Assembly: GCA_001657315.1 (NCBI GenBank)
Contig: LYSV01000015.1
Coordinates: 22,538-86,537 of the forward strand
DNA length: 64,000 nt
Direction: 5' to 3'
From: Flammeovirgaceae bacterium BBD 1991-12
GTDB taxonomy: Bacteria; Bacteroidota; Bacteroidia; Cytophagales; Cyclobacteriaceae
Position 1 is the stretch's first letter; every line of letters begins with the position of its first letter. Positions 1-7,641 of this stretch are shown piece after piece. The notes under the pieces were generated by a model. The model did not search any database. It saw nothing but the letters and a program-made list of their open reading frames with translations, and had not been told where the DNA came from. The translations under genes and the position numbers were made by a program.

Positions 1-24
1 GTGAGAACGGGTATAGCGCAGATA

Positions 25-537
25 TTATTTTTTCTTTTTGACTATTGAAAGAATGGTTTTTGATACCCATGACCGGTCCGACTGTATGAAATGAGTCAAA
101 GCCTGATCCACAGTTTTTACTACCTCCGTTAGTTCCTTTGTTACCCTTCTGAATTCTCTGGCTTCAGACGATTGTGTATTGTCCAGTTGGCTGACATGTT
201 GCAATACACGCATTATAGGTTTGATCTCCCTGTTCTTCCGTTCTTCTGCCACTTTTCGGCAAAGCTCCCAAACGTCACTGTCAGAGTGAAAGAACTCCTT
301 TCTTTCTCCTTTTTTGGATGTTTTTTCTATCAGGTTCCAATCCATTAAAGCGCGTAAATTCATGCTTGCATTACCCCTCGATATAGAAAGCTCCTTCATA
401 ATATCTTCCACTGAGAGCTTATCCGGAGTGATCAGCAATAAAGCAAATATCTGAGCCATAGTTTTATTTATCCCCCATGAGGTGCCCAATGTCCCCCATG
501 CCTGTATAAATTCTTCTTTGGCCTGATCAAAATTCAT
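25..537 (-). CDS. GbsR/MarR-family winged-helix transcriptional regulator
   Basis: This 170-residue cytoplasmic protein has a central winged helix-turn-helix around residues 35-85. The recognition-helix segment LSISRGNASMNLRALMDW matches the GbsR pattern (SRGNxSMNLRxLxDW), and a basic wing with GERKEFF follows. The C-terminal half is helical and probably dimerises. GbsR-type proteins are effector-responsive repressors, classically of choline/glycine betaine genes in Bacillus. The ligand here cannot be read from sequence. The gene is the third of a minus-strand unit: it starts 16 nt after the Blh stop, behind proteorhodopsin. I infer that it controls this unit or linked pigment genes. The family call is firm and the target is a guess. 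The Lys-rich C-terminus lies just inside the window edge. Confidence 0.85.
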   Translation of the reverse strand: MNFDQAKEEFIQAWGTLGTSWGINKTMAQIFALLLITPDKLSVEDIMKELSISRGNASMNLRALMDWNLIEKTSKKGERKEFFHSDSDVWELCRKVAEERKNREIKPIMRVLQHVSQLDNTQSSEAREFRRVTKELTEVVKTVDQALTHFIQSDRSWVSKTILSIVKKKK

Positions 538-553
538 TATTTGCCCGACAGAA

Positions 554-1483
554 CTACGGCTTTGTGAAGTTCCCTTCGTAGGTCCTGTAAAGATTATACA
601 TAATCATGAGATGCGGAACGGTAAGTGTAGAAATTATTATAATAAAAAGCATGTAAGGAGAAACCCCCGGAATAAATGCCTCGCTCAGATAGTATACAGC
701 GATCAGAAATGAAATGGCCAGGATGGAGAAAGGCATTAACTGTTTTAAAAATCGTTGAATGGAATAATTCCGGATCACCTGATAAAGGCTATCGTATTCG
801 ATGACCAGTGATCGCAGGGAATGCCACAGGCCAAAGTAAATGGTAAATGTAAAAACCACATTGGTCTGAGCTGAAAGCAGGACAAAAGCTGCCAGCAGGA
901 CAAGCTCAAGGATCATCCTGAATTTGGAAATGAATCCGGCATACATGATGTAGAAGAAACCAGAGGTCAACACTATACCGCTGACCAGGAGAATTATATT
1001 CCATAAACCCCGGGACATCCATGAGTGTACCTGTAACCATTCTAGGCTTGCAAAGATGGTTAAGCATTCCTGAAAATTCATAGTGATCATGATGGATAAG
1101 AGAAATGTCCCCCAGATTATGAATAAAATATGTTTCAGGAATACAGGGCCTTTCACATAATAAAGCTGCGATTGTCCAAAATGATAGGCAGACAATAGCA
1201 GGAATACAATAAACGAAGGTACAGGCAACAACAGCCAGAATATACCCACTACCATGATGAGCCCCAGGTAACGAAAGTAAAAAAAGACCATACTCTTTTC
1301 CTTGCGTGTTCTACTTTGATGATATATAATATGGTCCAGCGCGCCATGAGGTATACCAACGGTAAATATAATGACAAGAAACAGTAGGTAGCTTTGATCC
1401 AAAACGGAGGGCCACACCCAGGCTACCATACATAACACAATGGTGATCAATAGTAAAATATTATCAATGATCCTGATTTTCAT
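554..1483 (-). CDS. blh: Brp/Blh-family beta-carotene 15,15'-dioxygenase (retinal synthesis)
   Basis: Brp/Blh enzymes are integral membrane proteins that cleave beta-carotene into two retinals, supplying the rhodopsin chromophore. The 309-residue product is strongly hydrophobic with many membrane segments. Near its N-terminus it carries the family motif GIPHGALDHIIYH, whose histidines are expected iron ligands; later His-containing segments (AYHFGQSQ, YFGLWHSLRSL, VPHLMIMY) fit the remaining ligands. I chose the ATG at 1483. The frame also extends to a GTG at 1528, but that start would lie 7 nt after the rhodopsin stop, and the added codons run through a perfect hairpin (1499-1518). Adjacent position to the rhodopsin gene makes the function well supported. 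Confidence 0.9.
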   Translation of the reverse strand: MKIRIIDNILLLITIVLCMVAWVWPSVLDQSYLLFLVIIFTVGIPHGALDHIIYHQSRTRKEKSMVFFYFRYLGLIMVVGIFWLLLPVPSFIVFLLLSAYHFGQSQLYYVKGPVFLKHILFIIWGTFLLSIMITMNFQECLTIFASLEWLQVHSWMSRGLWNIILLVSGIVLTSGFFYIMYAGFISKFRMILELVLLAAFVLLSAQTNVVFTFTIYFGLWHSLRSLVIEYDSLYQVIRNYSIQRFLKQLMPFSILAISFLIAVYYLSEAFIPGVSPYMLFIIIISTLTVPHLMIMYNLYRTYEGNFTKP

Positions 1484-1498
1484 CGAGTTGTGGCTTAT

Positions 1499-1518
1499 CA
1501 GGGGGCAATAGCCCCCTG
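1499..1518 (-). promoter_or_regulatory. Perfect hairpin between proteorhodopsin and blh
   Basis: An 8-bp stem CAGGGGGC/GCCCCCTG with a 4-nt loop lies 17 nt after the rhodopsin stop and 15 nt before the blh ATG. No T-run follows on the minus strand, so it is not a classical terminator. It could be a partial terminator, an mRNA 3'-end stabiliser or a processing site that keeps rhodopsin mRNA in excess over blh. That role is inferred. Confidence 0.6.
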
Positions 1519-1535
1519 GAATGAACACTTAATTC

Positions 1536-2312
1536 TTAAGCAGCAGCAGTAGCCGTAGTATCAGATTTGGCCACTGAATATACGACCAGCCCAAAACCGA
1601 TCTTGTTGATGGCATCTGCAATGTTGTAAAACAGATCCACATTGGAAGATGTCCATCCAAGGCCAAGATTTAACCAGCCACCAGGCATGCACATATAACC
1701 TACAGGATAAATAGCCCATCCCACCAGAACAAACCACGCCAGAATTCTGATACCTTTGATCACCGTAGGATTACCTGAGGCATCACCCAGCTTTTTCACC
1801 TCACCAAACCATGCGGTATATACTATGTATATGTAACCAATGGTAGATAAAACACCATACATCACACTATGCGTTGTAGCGCCAGCAGCCGCAGTACCAT
1901 CAGCATTTAGCGGAACAAATGCCTCTCCGATATATCCCATGACGAGCATCCAGGCCGAAGCAATGATCAGTTTCCACAACAAGCCCAACCGGGCGCCGGC
2001 CGGTTTTGTCAAAAGGTAAAATTCCACACACATGAGCGGTACGGTCAGTGTCCAGTCAATGTATCTTAAAGCCGTGGGGTTAGATCCGGTAGCGGCATAA
2101 TAATCACGCATGTAGTAATAATGAACAGCAGCGATCATTGTGATCAAACCCGATACCAACAGGGAAGTCTTCCACTTTCCCGATACATTACCTCTTTCGA
2201 AAAAGAAAAAAACCGAAGCAGCGAACATCGCCATATAACCTGTAAAAAATGTAAATGCGACAGGGTCATCCTTAGGTATGGCGACGACGTCCAGTAATAA
2301 TAAATCTTTCAT
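1536..2312 (-). CDS. Proteorhodopsin, light-driven proton pump (green type)
   Basis: A 258-residue seven-helix type-1 rhodopsin. Helix C reads RYIDWTLTVPLMCVEFYLL and gives the proton-pump DTE set: D86 (acceptor, GPR D97), T90 (T101) and E97 (cytoplasmic donor, E108). H64 matches the counter-ion partner GPR H75 at the same 22-residue spacing. K237 in DAINKIGFG of helix G is the retinal Schiff-base lysine. The spectral-tuning site equivalent to GPR 105 is M94, as in marine flavobacterial pumps that absorb green light. It pumps protons outward across the inner membrane, using retinal made by the Blh enzyme encoded next. It is the first gene of the unit. The first 12-14 residues may be a cleaved or flexible N-terminus. 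The residues rule out the NDQ sodium-pump and NTQ chloride-pump classes. Confidence 0.97.
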   Translation of the reverse strand: MKDLLLLDVVAIPKDDPVAFTFFTGYMAMFAASVFFFFERGNVSGKWKTSLLVSGLITMIAAVHYYYMRDYYAATGSNPTALRYIDWTLTVPLMCVEFYLLTKPAGARLGLLWKLIIASAWMLVMGYIGEAFVPLNADGTAAAGATTHSVMYGVLSTIGYIYIVYTAWFGEVKKLGDASGNPTVIKGIRILAWFVLVGWAIYPVGYMCMPGGWLNLGLGWTSSNVDLFYNIADAINKIGFGLVVYSVAKSDTTATAAA

Positions 2313-2659
2313 AAGACATTTTTTTGTTTCCTAAGTAACATTGAATTTTCAGAAATGTTTGAAATTTATGAAATGCATAGCCCCAAACCCGAATCGAGGT
2401 GTCCCTATTCATCATTGCCATGACGACCATCGATCCTGTCCCCAATGCTACCATTGAGTTTGCGATCGTTAGACAGAAAGGTTACCAGATATGGTTTTTC
2501 CTCAAGAATCTGAAAGTGGAAAACTCAGCCATGCATTGATGTGGCCATTGTAGCTTTACAAAAAGGGTCTTGCTGGAATCCGGTAAGGACCGTGGAACTT
2601 CGGGGATGGCAATTGAAAGGTATTGGCGGTGTTTTATCACCTTTGGTACAAAAACCAAA
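2313..2659. other. Intergenic stretch upstream of proteorhodopsin
   Basis: This 347-base stretch should hold the rhodopsin promoter. On the minus strand TAAATTTC (2368-2361) is one base off the Bacteroidota -7 box TAnnTTTG, with TTTG at 2387-2384, but the spacing is short, so I do not call a promoter. On the plus strand a 39-codon open frame (2420-2539) starts MTTIDPVPNA. It has no recognised relative and no clear initiation signal. Confidence 0.4.
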
Positions 2660-2935
2660 TCAAGGTCCGGTGAGCTTGAGTACCCAGCTCCAGAGGTGGT
2701 TGATCTTTTTGTTCCTATGATCGAGAAGATCGACACCGTATACCTTGAGACCATGGTAGATAAGGGCTACTGCCCATAAACCCACAAAAAGCAGTACCCA
2801 CCATCTGTTTTGCCCGTGGCTGAAGGCCACATGCACCAAAATAGCGTTGAATAGCATGAAAAGCAGGACATGAATAATAAAATAGTCTAGCTTTTTCAGC
2901 AGGTCCTGGTTTTTTTTATGGATATCTTCCTTCAT
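2660..2935 (-). CDS. 2TM domain-containing small membrane protein
   Basis: A 91-residue protein with a charged N-terminus (MKEDIHKKNQDLLKKLD) and two predicted membrane helices, about residues 18-40 and 45-65. The second is followed by the diagnostic IYHGLKVYG, matching the W/L-xx-x-HGLKVF signature of the Bacteroidota 2TM family. The C-terminal tail is basic and aromatic. The family is widespread in this phylum, sometimes linked to LytTR/histidine-kinase genes, and has no defined biochemical role. It stands alone on the minus strand 350 bases before proteorhodopsin, so a link to light use is not supported. Confidence 0.75.
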   Translation of the reverse strand: MKEDIHKKNQDLLKKLDYFIIHVLLFMLFNAILVHVAFSHGQNRWWVLLFVGLWAVALIYHGLKVYGVDLLDHRNKKINHLWSWVLKLTGP

Positions 2936-3097
2936 GTTGTTTTATAAATAAATCCAGGCATTAACTTTGCTGGTTTATAAAAAACATCAGCTTTTCTTAA
3001 CTTAACATGAGTGTTTGACGCAGGACTCTTAAGTTAGAAAATGTCAGCCAAAAATTAATCTCCACAACACCAATTTTTTGATAAGAATAACGCAGAT

Positions 3098-3610
3098 ATG
3101 CCAAAAATATTGATATTGATCACTCTTTCAGGGCTGCTTGCAACGGGTTATGCACAGGATGCTACAGAACTCGACAGGCGCAATGGTTTCAAGGATATCA
3201 AAATGACAAGTGATATCTCTACGTATGAGGGACTGATCTATAAAAAGGATATTGAGGATGAGGTATTTGCCGGCGCCAAACTATACATACCCAAAAAGGG
3301 CCATTATGAGAGCATAGGGAATTTAAAGATCCACGAACTGGAGGTGATGACCTACAGGGACTCTGTTTACAGGATCCGGGTAGTAACAGAGAAGGATCCC
3401 AATCTTTACAAGGGATTGAAAAAAGCCTTTGGAGAGCCCGAGTATGCCTACCGATCGAATCATTATTACTGGAGTGCAGACAATCTAAGACTGAGTTATG
3501 TATCGCACTCAAAAAATAAAATAGAAATGGAGTACTTCTCATATGTAATGACACGACGGGTCAAAGAAGAAAAGAAAAAGGATGTGCAGGACATAGCTGA
3601 TGACTTTTAA
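3098..3610 (+). CDS. Secreted protein of unknown function
   Basis: A 170-residue product with a clear signal peptide (MPKILILITLSGLLATGYAQ, cleavage after AQ near residue 20). The mature part is mixed alpha/beta, rich in Lys, Tyr and acidic residues, with no motif I recognise. The C-terminus (EEKKKDVQDIADDF) is highly charged. Signal peptide and length fit a periplasmic or cell-surface protein typical of Bacteroidota. A TAACTTTG sequence at 2962-2969 resembles a -7 promoter element about 130 bases upstream. The gene runs convergently towards the broken tfoX-like gene and shares no evident operon. Confidence 0.7.
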   Translation: MPKILILITLSGLLATGYAQDATELDRRNGFKDIKMTSDISTYEGLIYKKDIEDEVFAGAKLYIPKKGHYESIGNLKIHELEVMTYRDSVYRIRVVTEKDPNLYKGLKKAFGEPEYAYRSNHYYWSADNLRLSYVSHSKNKIEMEYFSYVMTRRVKEEKKKDVQDIADDF

Positions 3611-3680
3611 TTTGTTGTCAATACCCCTGTGCTGACATCAATAACGGGGTAAAAGATGCCGAAACCGCATTAAAATATGG

Positions 3681-4028
3681 TCACTTCCTTTTCTTCTTGC
3701 TGGACTTCGCCCTGGGATTATACTCCAGACACAGATCAACCCAATATTCCAGATCTTCTTCCATATCCACCCCTTCAGGTTTTATAAATAAAAATCCCTT
3801 CATGGGCCGGCCTGTGAAGTCCATCTCCTGGCTACCTCGTGTGTTCAACACTTTTTCATATACATCGGGATCTATCCTGGCCATCAGCTGGTTCCTGACC
3901 ACACCCACACACATTTTGTCATCCACCATTACACAAAGGCCTCACATCATCTTTTTTTCCTCAAAAGGAACATTTCGCTGCCTGATCACATTTCTGACAC
4001 GATCGGCAAGCAGTTCATCATATGCCAT
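3681..4028 (-). pseudogene. TfoX/Sxy N-terminal-domain protein, interrupted by in-frame TGA
   Basis: Read from the ATG at 4028, the frame encodes MAYDELLADRVRNV..., the usual TfoX N-domain start. It continues to codon 28 (EEKKMM), meets TGA at 3944-3942, and resumes in the same frame with GLCVMVDDKMCVGVV, a stretch containing DFTGRPMKG, and a basic C-terminus (SSKKKRK). Family members have Gly where the TGA stands (KKMxGGL), so one G-to-T change from GGA explains it. Both sides are intact over the full family length (about 115 codons). An internal ATG at 3929 could give an 82-residue product lacking the N-terminal helices. TfoX-N proteins are small cytoplasmic proteins related to the competence regulator Sxy; most stand-alone versions are uncharacterised. 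A sequencing error is possible. Confidence 0.8.
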
Positions 4029-4070
4029 CGTTCTGTTTGTTTTGTTTTTATTTCAGAATATCATCAGGGG

Positions 4071-4742
4071 TCAGTGATGGTTCAAGGCCACGCTTAAGAA
4101 ATCCTTCACGGGTTTGGCTGTGTGCCAGTACTCCATGACGAGTTCGGGCAGACCTGCACTTGTGATCTTACTCACCGGCACCTTGCCCACGTAATAAAAG
4201 GATTTATGCGAAATTACCGGATATTTTTCTGCCAGCTCTGCAAACTCCTTGGGTATCCGCTTACTTTTTTCTCCCTTTAACTCGCCGAATTTGTCCATAA
4301 AATCCTTTTGGAGGATCAGTTTCATGAAGACTTCCGGGTCTTCTGCAATTGCTGACCTCACCAGAGCGGTCTGTTGTGGATCTATGCCATGCGCTCCGCC
4401 AAAGATATAAAGTCCTTCAGGATCAAATCGCAGGAACACGCCTGGCACGCTCTTATCTCTTCGTCCCGCACTGGAAATAACTGCTCCAATGTGCGTATTA
4501 TAGGGAGTCTTATCCGGGGAGAAACGGATATCGCGGTTGATACGGGTAACGGCGTCTTTGGCCTGTATTCGTACTTCAGGCTCCTCTGCGTTAATGCGAC
4601 CTATCATTTCATCCACAAAGGCATAAAGCGGCTTCTTTACGGACGTTTCATACCGCTTCCGATTGGCATCGAACCATTCCTTTGTGTTGTTTTCCTTCAG
4701 CTCTTTAAAAAAGCTGACAAAATCTTTAGTAAAGTGGCTCAT
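4071..4742 (-). CDS. DUF2461 family protein
   Basis: A 223-residue cytoplasmic protein starting MSHFTKDFVSFFKELKENN. It shows DUF2461 (TIGR02453) hallmarks: the opening FFKELKENNTKEWFDANR, the central RINRDIRFSPDKTPYNTH and a later GGAHGIDPQQ. Members are annotated only as conserved proteins, with no established reaction. The open frame extends 47 codons further upstream, but that part lies inside the preceding NTF2-like gene in another frame and is not protein-like. The ATG at 4742 sits one base after the upstream stop, indicating translational coupling. Confidence 0.9.
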   Translation of the reverse strand: MSHFTKDFVSFFKELKENNTKEWFDANRKRYETSVKKPLYAFVDEMIGRINAEEPEVRIQAKDAVTRINRDIRFSPDKTPYNTHIGAVISSAGRRDKSVPGVFLRFDPEGLYIFGGAHGIDPQQTALVRSAIAEDPEVFMKLILQKDFMDKFGELKGEKSKRIPKEFAELAEKYPVISHKSFYYVGKVPVSKITSAGLPELVMEYWHTAKPVKDFLSVALNHH

Positions 4743-4743
4743 T

Positions 4744-5085
4744 TCAGTTGGGTTTAGGAAGGTCCATAACGGCCACAATATCGGAGATCCGGCCGTTGGT
4801 AATAGTAAGGTACTCAGCCACACGGGTGGTTTTGTTGTGGCTGTTCCTGCCTTCGTAAAAAAGCACAGCCTGGTTATCGCCAAAGTATGATTTCAAAAGG
4901 ATAACGTCTGTCCATGGGTCAGGATTGGCAGACACCATTTGCTTTAGTGCGTCTCCACCAGTGACTTTCATCATTTCTCCGCCATTAAAGGTAACATCAT
5001 CACTCACACAGGCACGCATTTCATCAAAGTCGGAAGGCTGTTGCCATGAGTTAAAGTATTTTAATACAAGATCTTTGGAATTCAT
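4744..5085 (-). CDS. SnoaL/NTF2-like fold protein
   Basis: A 113-residue protein with the cone-shaped alpha+beta barrel pattern of SnoaL-like/NTF2 proteins: an N-terminal helix pair (KDLVLKYFNSWQQPSDFDEM), an early acidic pocket segment (CVSDDVTFNG) and C-terminal strands ending in GRISDIVAVMDLP. Such proteins are small ligand-binding or isomerase-like folds, and function cannot be assigned from this alone. It is the first gene of a two-gene unit with the DUF2461 gene, following one base later. A terminator hairpin just upstream separates it from the VOC genes. Confidence 0.75.
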   Translation of the reverse strand: MNSKDLVLKYFNSWQQPSDFDEMRACVSDDVTFNGGEMMKVTGGDALKQMVSANPDPWTDVILLKSYFGDNQAVLFYEGRNSHNKTTRVAEYLTITNGRISDIVAVMDLPKPN

Positions 5086-5105
5086 ATCGTCTTCGTAAAA
5101 GGTTC

Positions 5106-5138
5106 AAAGACGCTTAAGACCCTTAGGTCTCAAGCGTC
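5106..5138 (-). terminator. Rho-independent terminator after the VOC pair
   Basis: On the minus strand a 13-bp stem (GACGCTTGAGACC / GGTCTTAAGCGTC, one mismatch) closes a TAAG loop and is followed by TTTGAACCTTTT. It lies directly after the stop of the second VOC gene and before the NTF2-like gene. Confidence 0.7.
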
Positions 5139-5147
5139 AATATTAGT

Positions 5148-5516
5148 TTAGCTGGGAGAATGGAAGGCAAGCTTATTGCCTTCACTGTCCGTAAATACGG
5201 CCATATAACCTATTTCATCTGAAATCTTGGTCTTCGGAACAAGTACCTTTCCACCGGCCGCTTCCACTCTGTTTAACGGGTCGCTCAGGTCTGTTCCACC
5301 ATTGAGGTAGATCAGTGCTCCCTCGCCGGAAGGCACGTAGCCATCACCTTGTACCACAGCGCCACCCACGCCATCCTGACCGTTATGAAGAAACCCCATC
5401 TGGAGTCCCATAATTTCCTGTGTGTGAACGTCCTGGCTTAGTACTTTACCATAGAAATCACACGCTCTTTGAAGATTGTTAGCTGGTATTTCAAACCAAT
5501 TGATTGCATTTGCCAT
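5148..5516 (-). CDS. VOC-family (glyoxalase/bleomycin-resistance fold) protein
   Basis: A 122-residue protein of the vicinal oxygen chelate superfamily, with two beta-alpha-beta-beta-beta repeats. It starts MANAINWFEIPANNLQRACD and ends with FTDSEGNKLAFHS, the usual second-half signature. The common first metal ligand (His/Gln early in strand 1) is not obvious, so catalytic metal binding is uncertain. It is a tandem paralogue of the gene 26 nt upstream: both share MANAINWFEIP, the central substitution-prone loop and the DTEGN/DSEGN end. The pair forms one unit ending at the hairpin at 5106-5138. The substrate is unknown. Confidence 0.85.
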   Translation of the reverse strand: MANAINWFEIPANNLQRACDFYGKVLSQDVHTQEIMGLQMGFLHNGQDGVGGAVVQGDGYVPSGEGALIYLNGGTDLSDPLNRVEAAGGKVLVPKTKISDEIGYMAVFTDSEGNKLAFHSPS

Positions 5517-5542
5517 GTTATGTAAATTTTTGGATTAAACAT

Positions 5543-5911
5543 TTATTTAATTGAGTGCAGCGCTACCCGGTTACCTTCAGTATCCTGAAAATGAGCTATG
5601 AAGCCATAGTCACCAATACTTGTTTTCGGCATCAGGGTTTCCCCTCCGCTGGCATCTACCTTTTCAAGGGTGGATTCAATATCACCGACCGCAAAGTAAA
5701 CCACCGTGCCCTCATGTGAAGGAGTATAGCCATCGGATTTCATTAAAGTACCTGTGGCGCCCCTGTCCTCAGGATTTCCCGGGAACCAGCCCATGATGCG
5801 GGGTCCCATTTCAGTTATGGAAATATCGATGTCGAGAATGTTCTCGTAAAATTTCCTGGCCCGTTCCAGATCGCTGACCGGAATCTCAAACCAATTAATA
5901 GCATTCGCCAT
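5543..5911 (-). CDS. VOC-family protein, paralogue of its neighbour
   Basis: A 122-residue VOC-fold protein opening MANAINWFEIPVSDLERARK and ending FQDTEGNRVALHSIK. It has the same length as the next gene and the same opening 11 residues, so the pair is a tandem duplication with later divergence in the middle. It is the promoter-proximal copy and diverges from the plus-strand gene at 6126 across an AT-rich 214-base gap. Family functions range from dioxygenases to antibiotic-binding proteins, and none can be chosen here. Confidence 0.85.
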   Translation of the reverse strand: MANAINWFEIPVSDLERARKFYENILDIDISITEMGPRIMGWFPGNPEDRGATGTLMKSDGYTPSHEGTVVYFAVGDIESTLEKVDASGGETLMPKTSIGDYGFIAHFQDTEGNRVALHSIK

Positions 5912-6125
5912 ACGTAGTGTTGTTTAGAGGTAGTACATTGTGTTTTTGAGTCTGACTGATTCGCGTGGCCACTGTCTTACAAAAGACGATCAAATGTAAC
6001 CTGATGTTAAACAAGTTGCTTGTCTAAAAAACAAAAAAATTATAATCCTGAAATTAACATTTCATTTATTTAAATGCTTTGAAAGCAATTATTTACTATA
6101 TTTAGTTTACTATAGTTAAAATCCT

Positions 6126-7577
6126 ATGGCTAAAAAGGGTACCGTTGAAAAAATGGTAAATTCACTGGACAAGGCGGAAAAACGCTATTTCCGGTTGTTT
6201 AGCGAGCTTCAATCAGGTAACAAGCTGTATCTCAGGATCTTTGATAAGATCGGATCCACCACGAATGGAGAGATAATCAATTATGATGATCTGCAATGTG
6301 CTGATCCCGGAGTGACCAAAAACTATCTGGGACGGCTCATCCTGAAAAGCCTGAAAGTCTACAATGAGAATAAAACAAAGCGCTCCGAGATACTTCATCT
6401 ACTTCTCGAAACTGAGATCATGTTTCAAAAGGAACTACATGATGTGTGTCTTCATAAGTTAAAGAAAGCCAGAAAGATAGCACTGAAATATGAGAGCTAC
6501 CCTTTGCTATTGGATATCCTCGGCTGGGAAAGGCGTCTGATCAATACCACAGCCTCTTCAGAGGCAGGAAAGAACATCGAGGAAATTATGAGGCTGGAGT
6601 CAGAAACGGTAGATATTCTGGACAACTACAACCAGTACAACCAGTTGCTACATCAATTAATGAAGCAGAATTTCTCACAGCAGAACCTTATGCTTGACTT
6701 CTTAAAACACCCTCTGCTCAAAAGTGAGGACTGCGCCAGGAGCTTTTCAGCGCTTACCCTGTACTATTACCTGAACTACATACTCAACACGGTCACTTCA
6801 AACGGGGAAAAAGGACGTGAAGCGCTCAGATCACTGATATCCCTCATGGAATCCACGCCCTACAGAATTGAAGAAAATCCTGATCCCTACGTTACAGCCC
6901 TCAATAATCTCATGGGAATGATGCTTTACAACCGGGAGGCGAACGACGCTCTGGAGATCCTCCAAAAGATCCGCAGCATCCCGGGCCGGTATAATCTGAA
7001 ACAAAAAGACTACGTACAACGGATATTCATTAAAACCTATAATGTGGAGCTGGAGCTCTACCGGGATCTGAAAGAGTGGACCAGGGCACTGGAACTAATG
7101 AGCGAAATAAGCGCATTTCTGGACGCTCAGATAGTTCCCGACAAATACAGATTATCTTTCCACTATCAGTTCGCCTACATCTACTTCCAGTTGAAGGAGT
7201 ACTCACAGTCACTGGCCATGATCAATAATATTGTGAATGAAAATTATGGTGAGGAAAGGGCTGATCTTCAGACTTATGCGCGTTTTCTGCTACTGATGAT
7301 CCATTTCGAACTGGGTAATATAATCGTGCTTAAATATGCCGTAGAAAGTACGAGGAGATTCCTTAAAAAGAGACGGGGCTCCTTACTGAATTTTGAATCC
7401 ACTCTGCTCAGATTCTTTTCCAGGCTCAGTCTGTCACCTGCCCATGAGTACAAACGTCTTTTTAAAAATCTTTCCATTTCACTATTTCAGGGGCATTCCG
7501 ACAAGCAAAGGGCTAATATTCTTGACTATGTAGACTTTGAATCCTGGATCGATACCAAGCTGGGGGGTGCTGCTTAA
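6126..7577 (+). CDS. Large alpha-helical protein of unknown function
   Basis: A 483-residue soluble protein, almost entirely predicted helices, without signal peptide or membrane segment. It opens MAKKGTVEKMVNSLDKAEKR with an LDKAEKRYFRLF segment and continues in repeated helix pairs of TPR-like length (for example around residues 150-400). I recognise no catalytic motif. Proteins of this layout occur across Bacteroidota as conserved hypotheticals. It stands 64 bases before a histidine kinase on the same strand, so it could be co-transcribed and act as a scaffold or partner, but that is positional only. An AT-rich region with several TATATTTA/TTTACTATAG-like sequences precedes it. Confidence 0.7.
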   Translation: MAKKGTVEKMVNSLDKAEKRYFRLFSELQSGNKLYLRIFDKIGSTTNGEIINYDDLQCADPGVTKNYLGRLILKSLKVYNENKTKRSEILHLLLETEIMFQKELHDVCLHKLKKARKIALKYESYPLLLDILGWERRLINTTASSEAGKNIEEIMRLESETVDILDNYNQYNQLLHQLMKQNFSQQNLMLDFLKHPLLKSEDCARSFSALTLYYYLNYILNTVTSNGEKGREALRSLISLMESTPYRIEENPDPYVTALNNLMGMMLYNREANDALEILQKIRSIPGRYNLKQKDYVQRIFIKTYNVELELYRDLKEWTRALELMSEISAFLDAQIVPDKYRLSFHYQFAYIYFQLKEYSQSLAMINNIVNENYGEERADLQTYARFLLLMIHFELGNIIVLKYAVESTRRFLKKRRGSLLNFESTLLRFFSRLSLSPAHEYKRLFKNLSISLFQGHSDKQRANILDYVDFESWIDTKLGGAA

Positions 7578-7641
7578 AGTATCAAAGTGTGTTTTAAATT
7601 AAAAAATATTGACTTATTTTACTCCCCTGGAGTAAGTCTGC

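Noticed and set aside
2420..2539. Plus-strand 39-codon frame starting MTTIDPVPNA in the rhodopsin upstream region
   Set aside because: The residues look protein-like, but I recognise no relative and the region must carry the rhodopsin promoter. Too short to support.
4743..4883. Upstream extension of the DUF2461 frame
   Set aside because: Lies inside the NTF2-like gene in another frame. The known family start is at the internal Met (4742).
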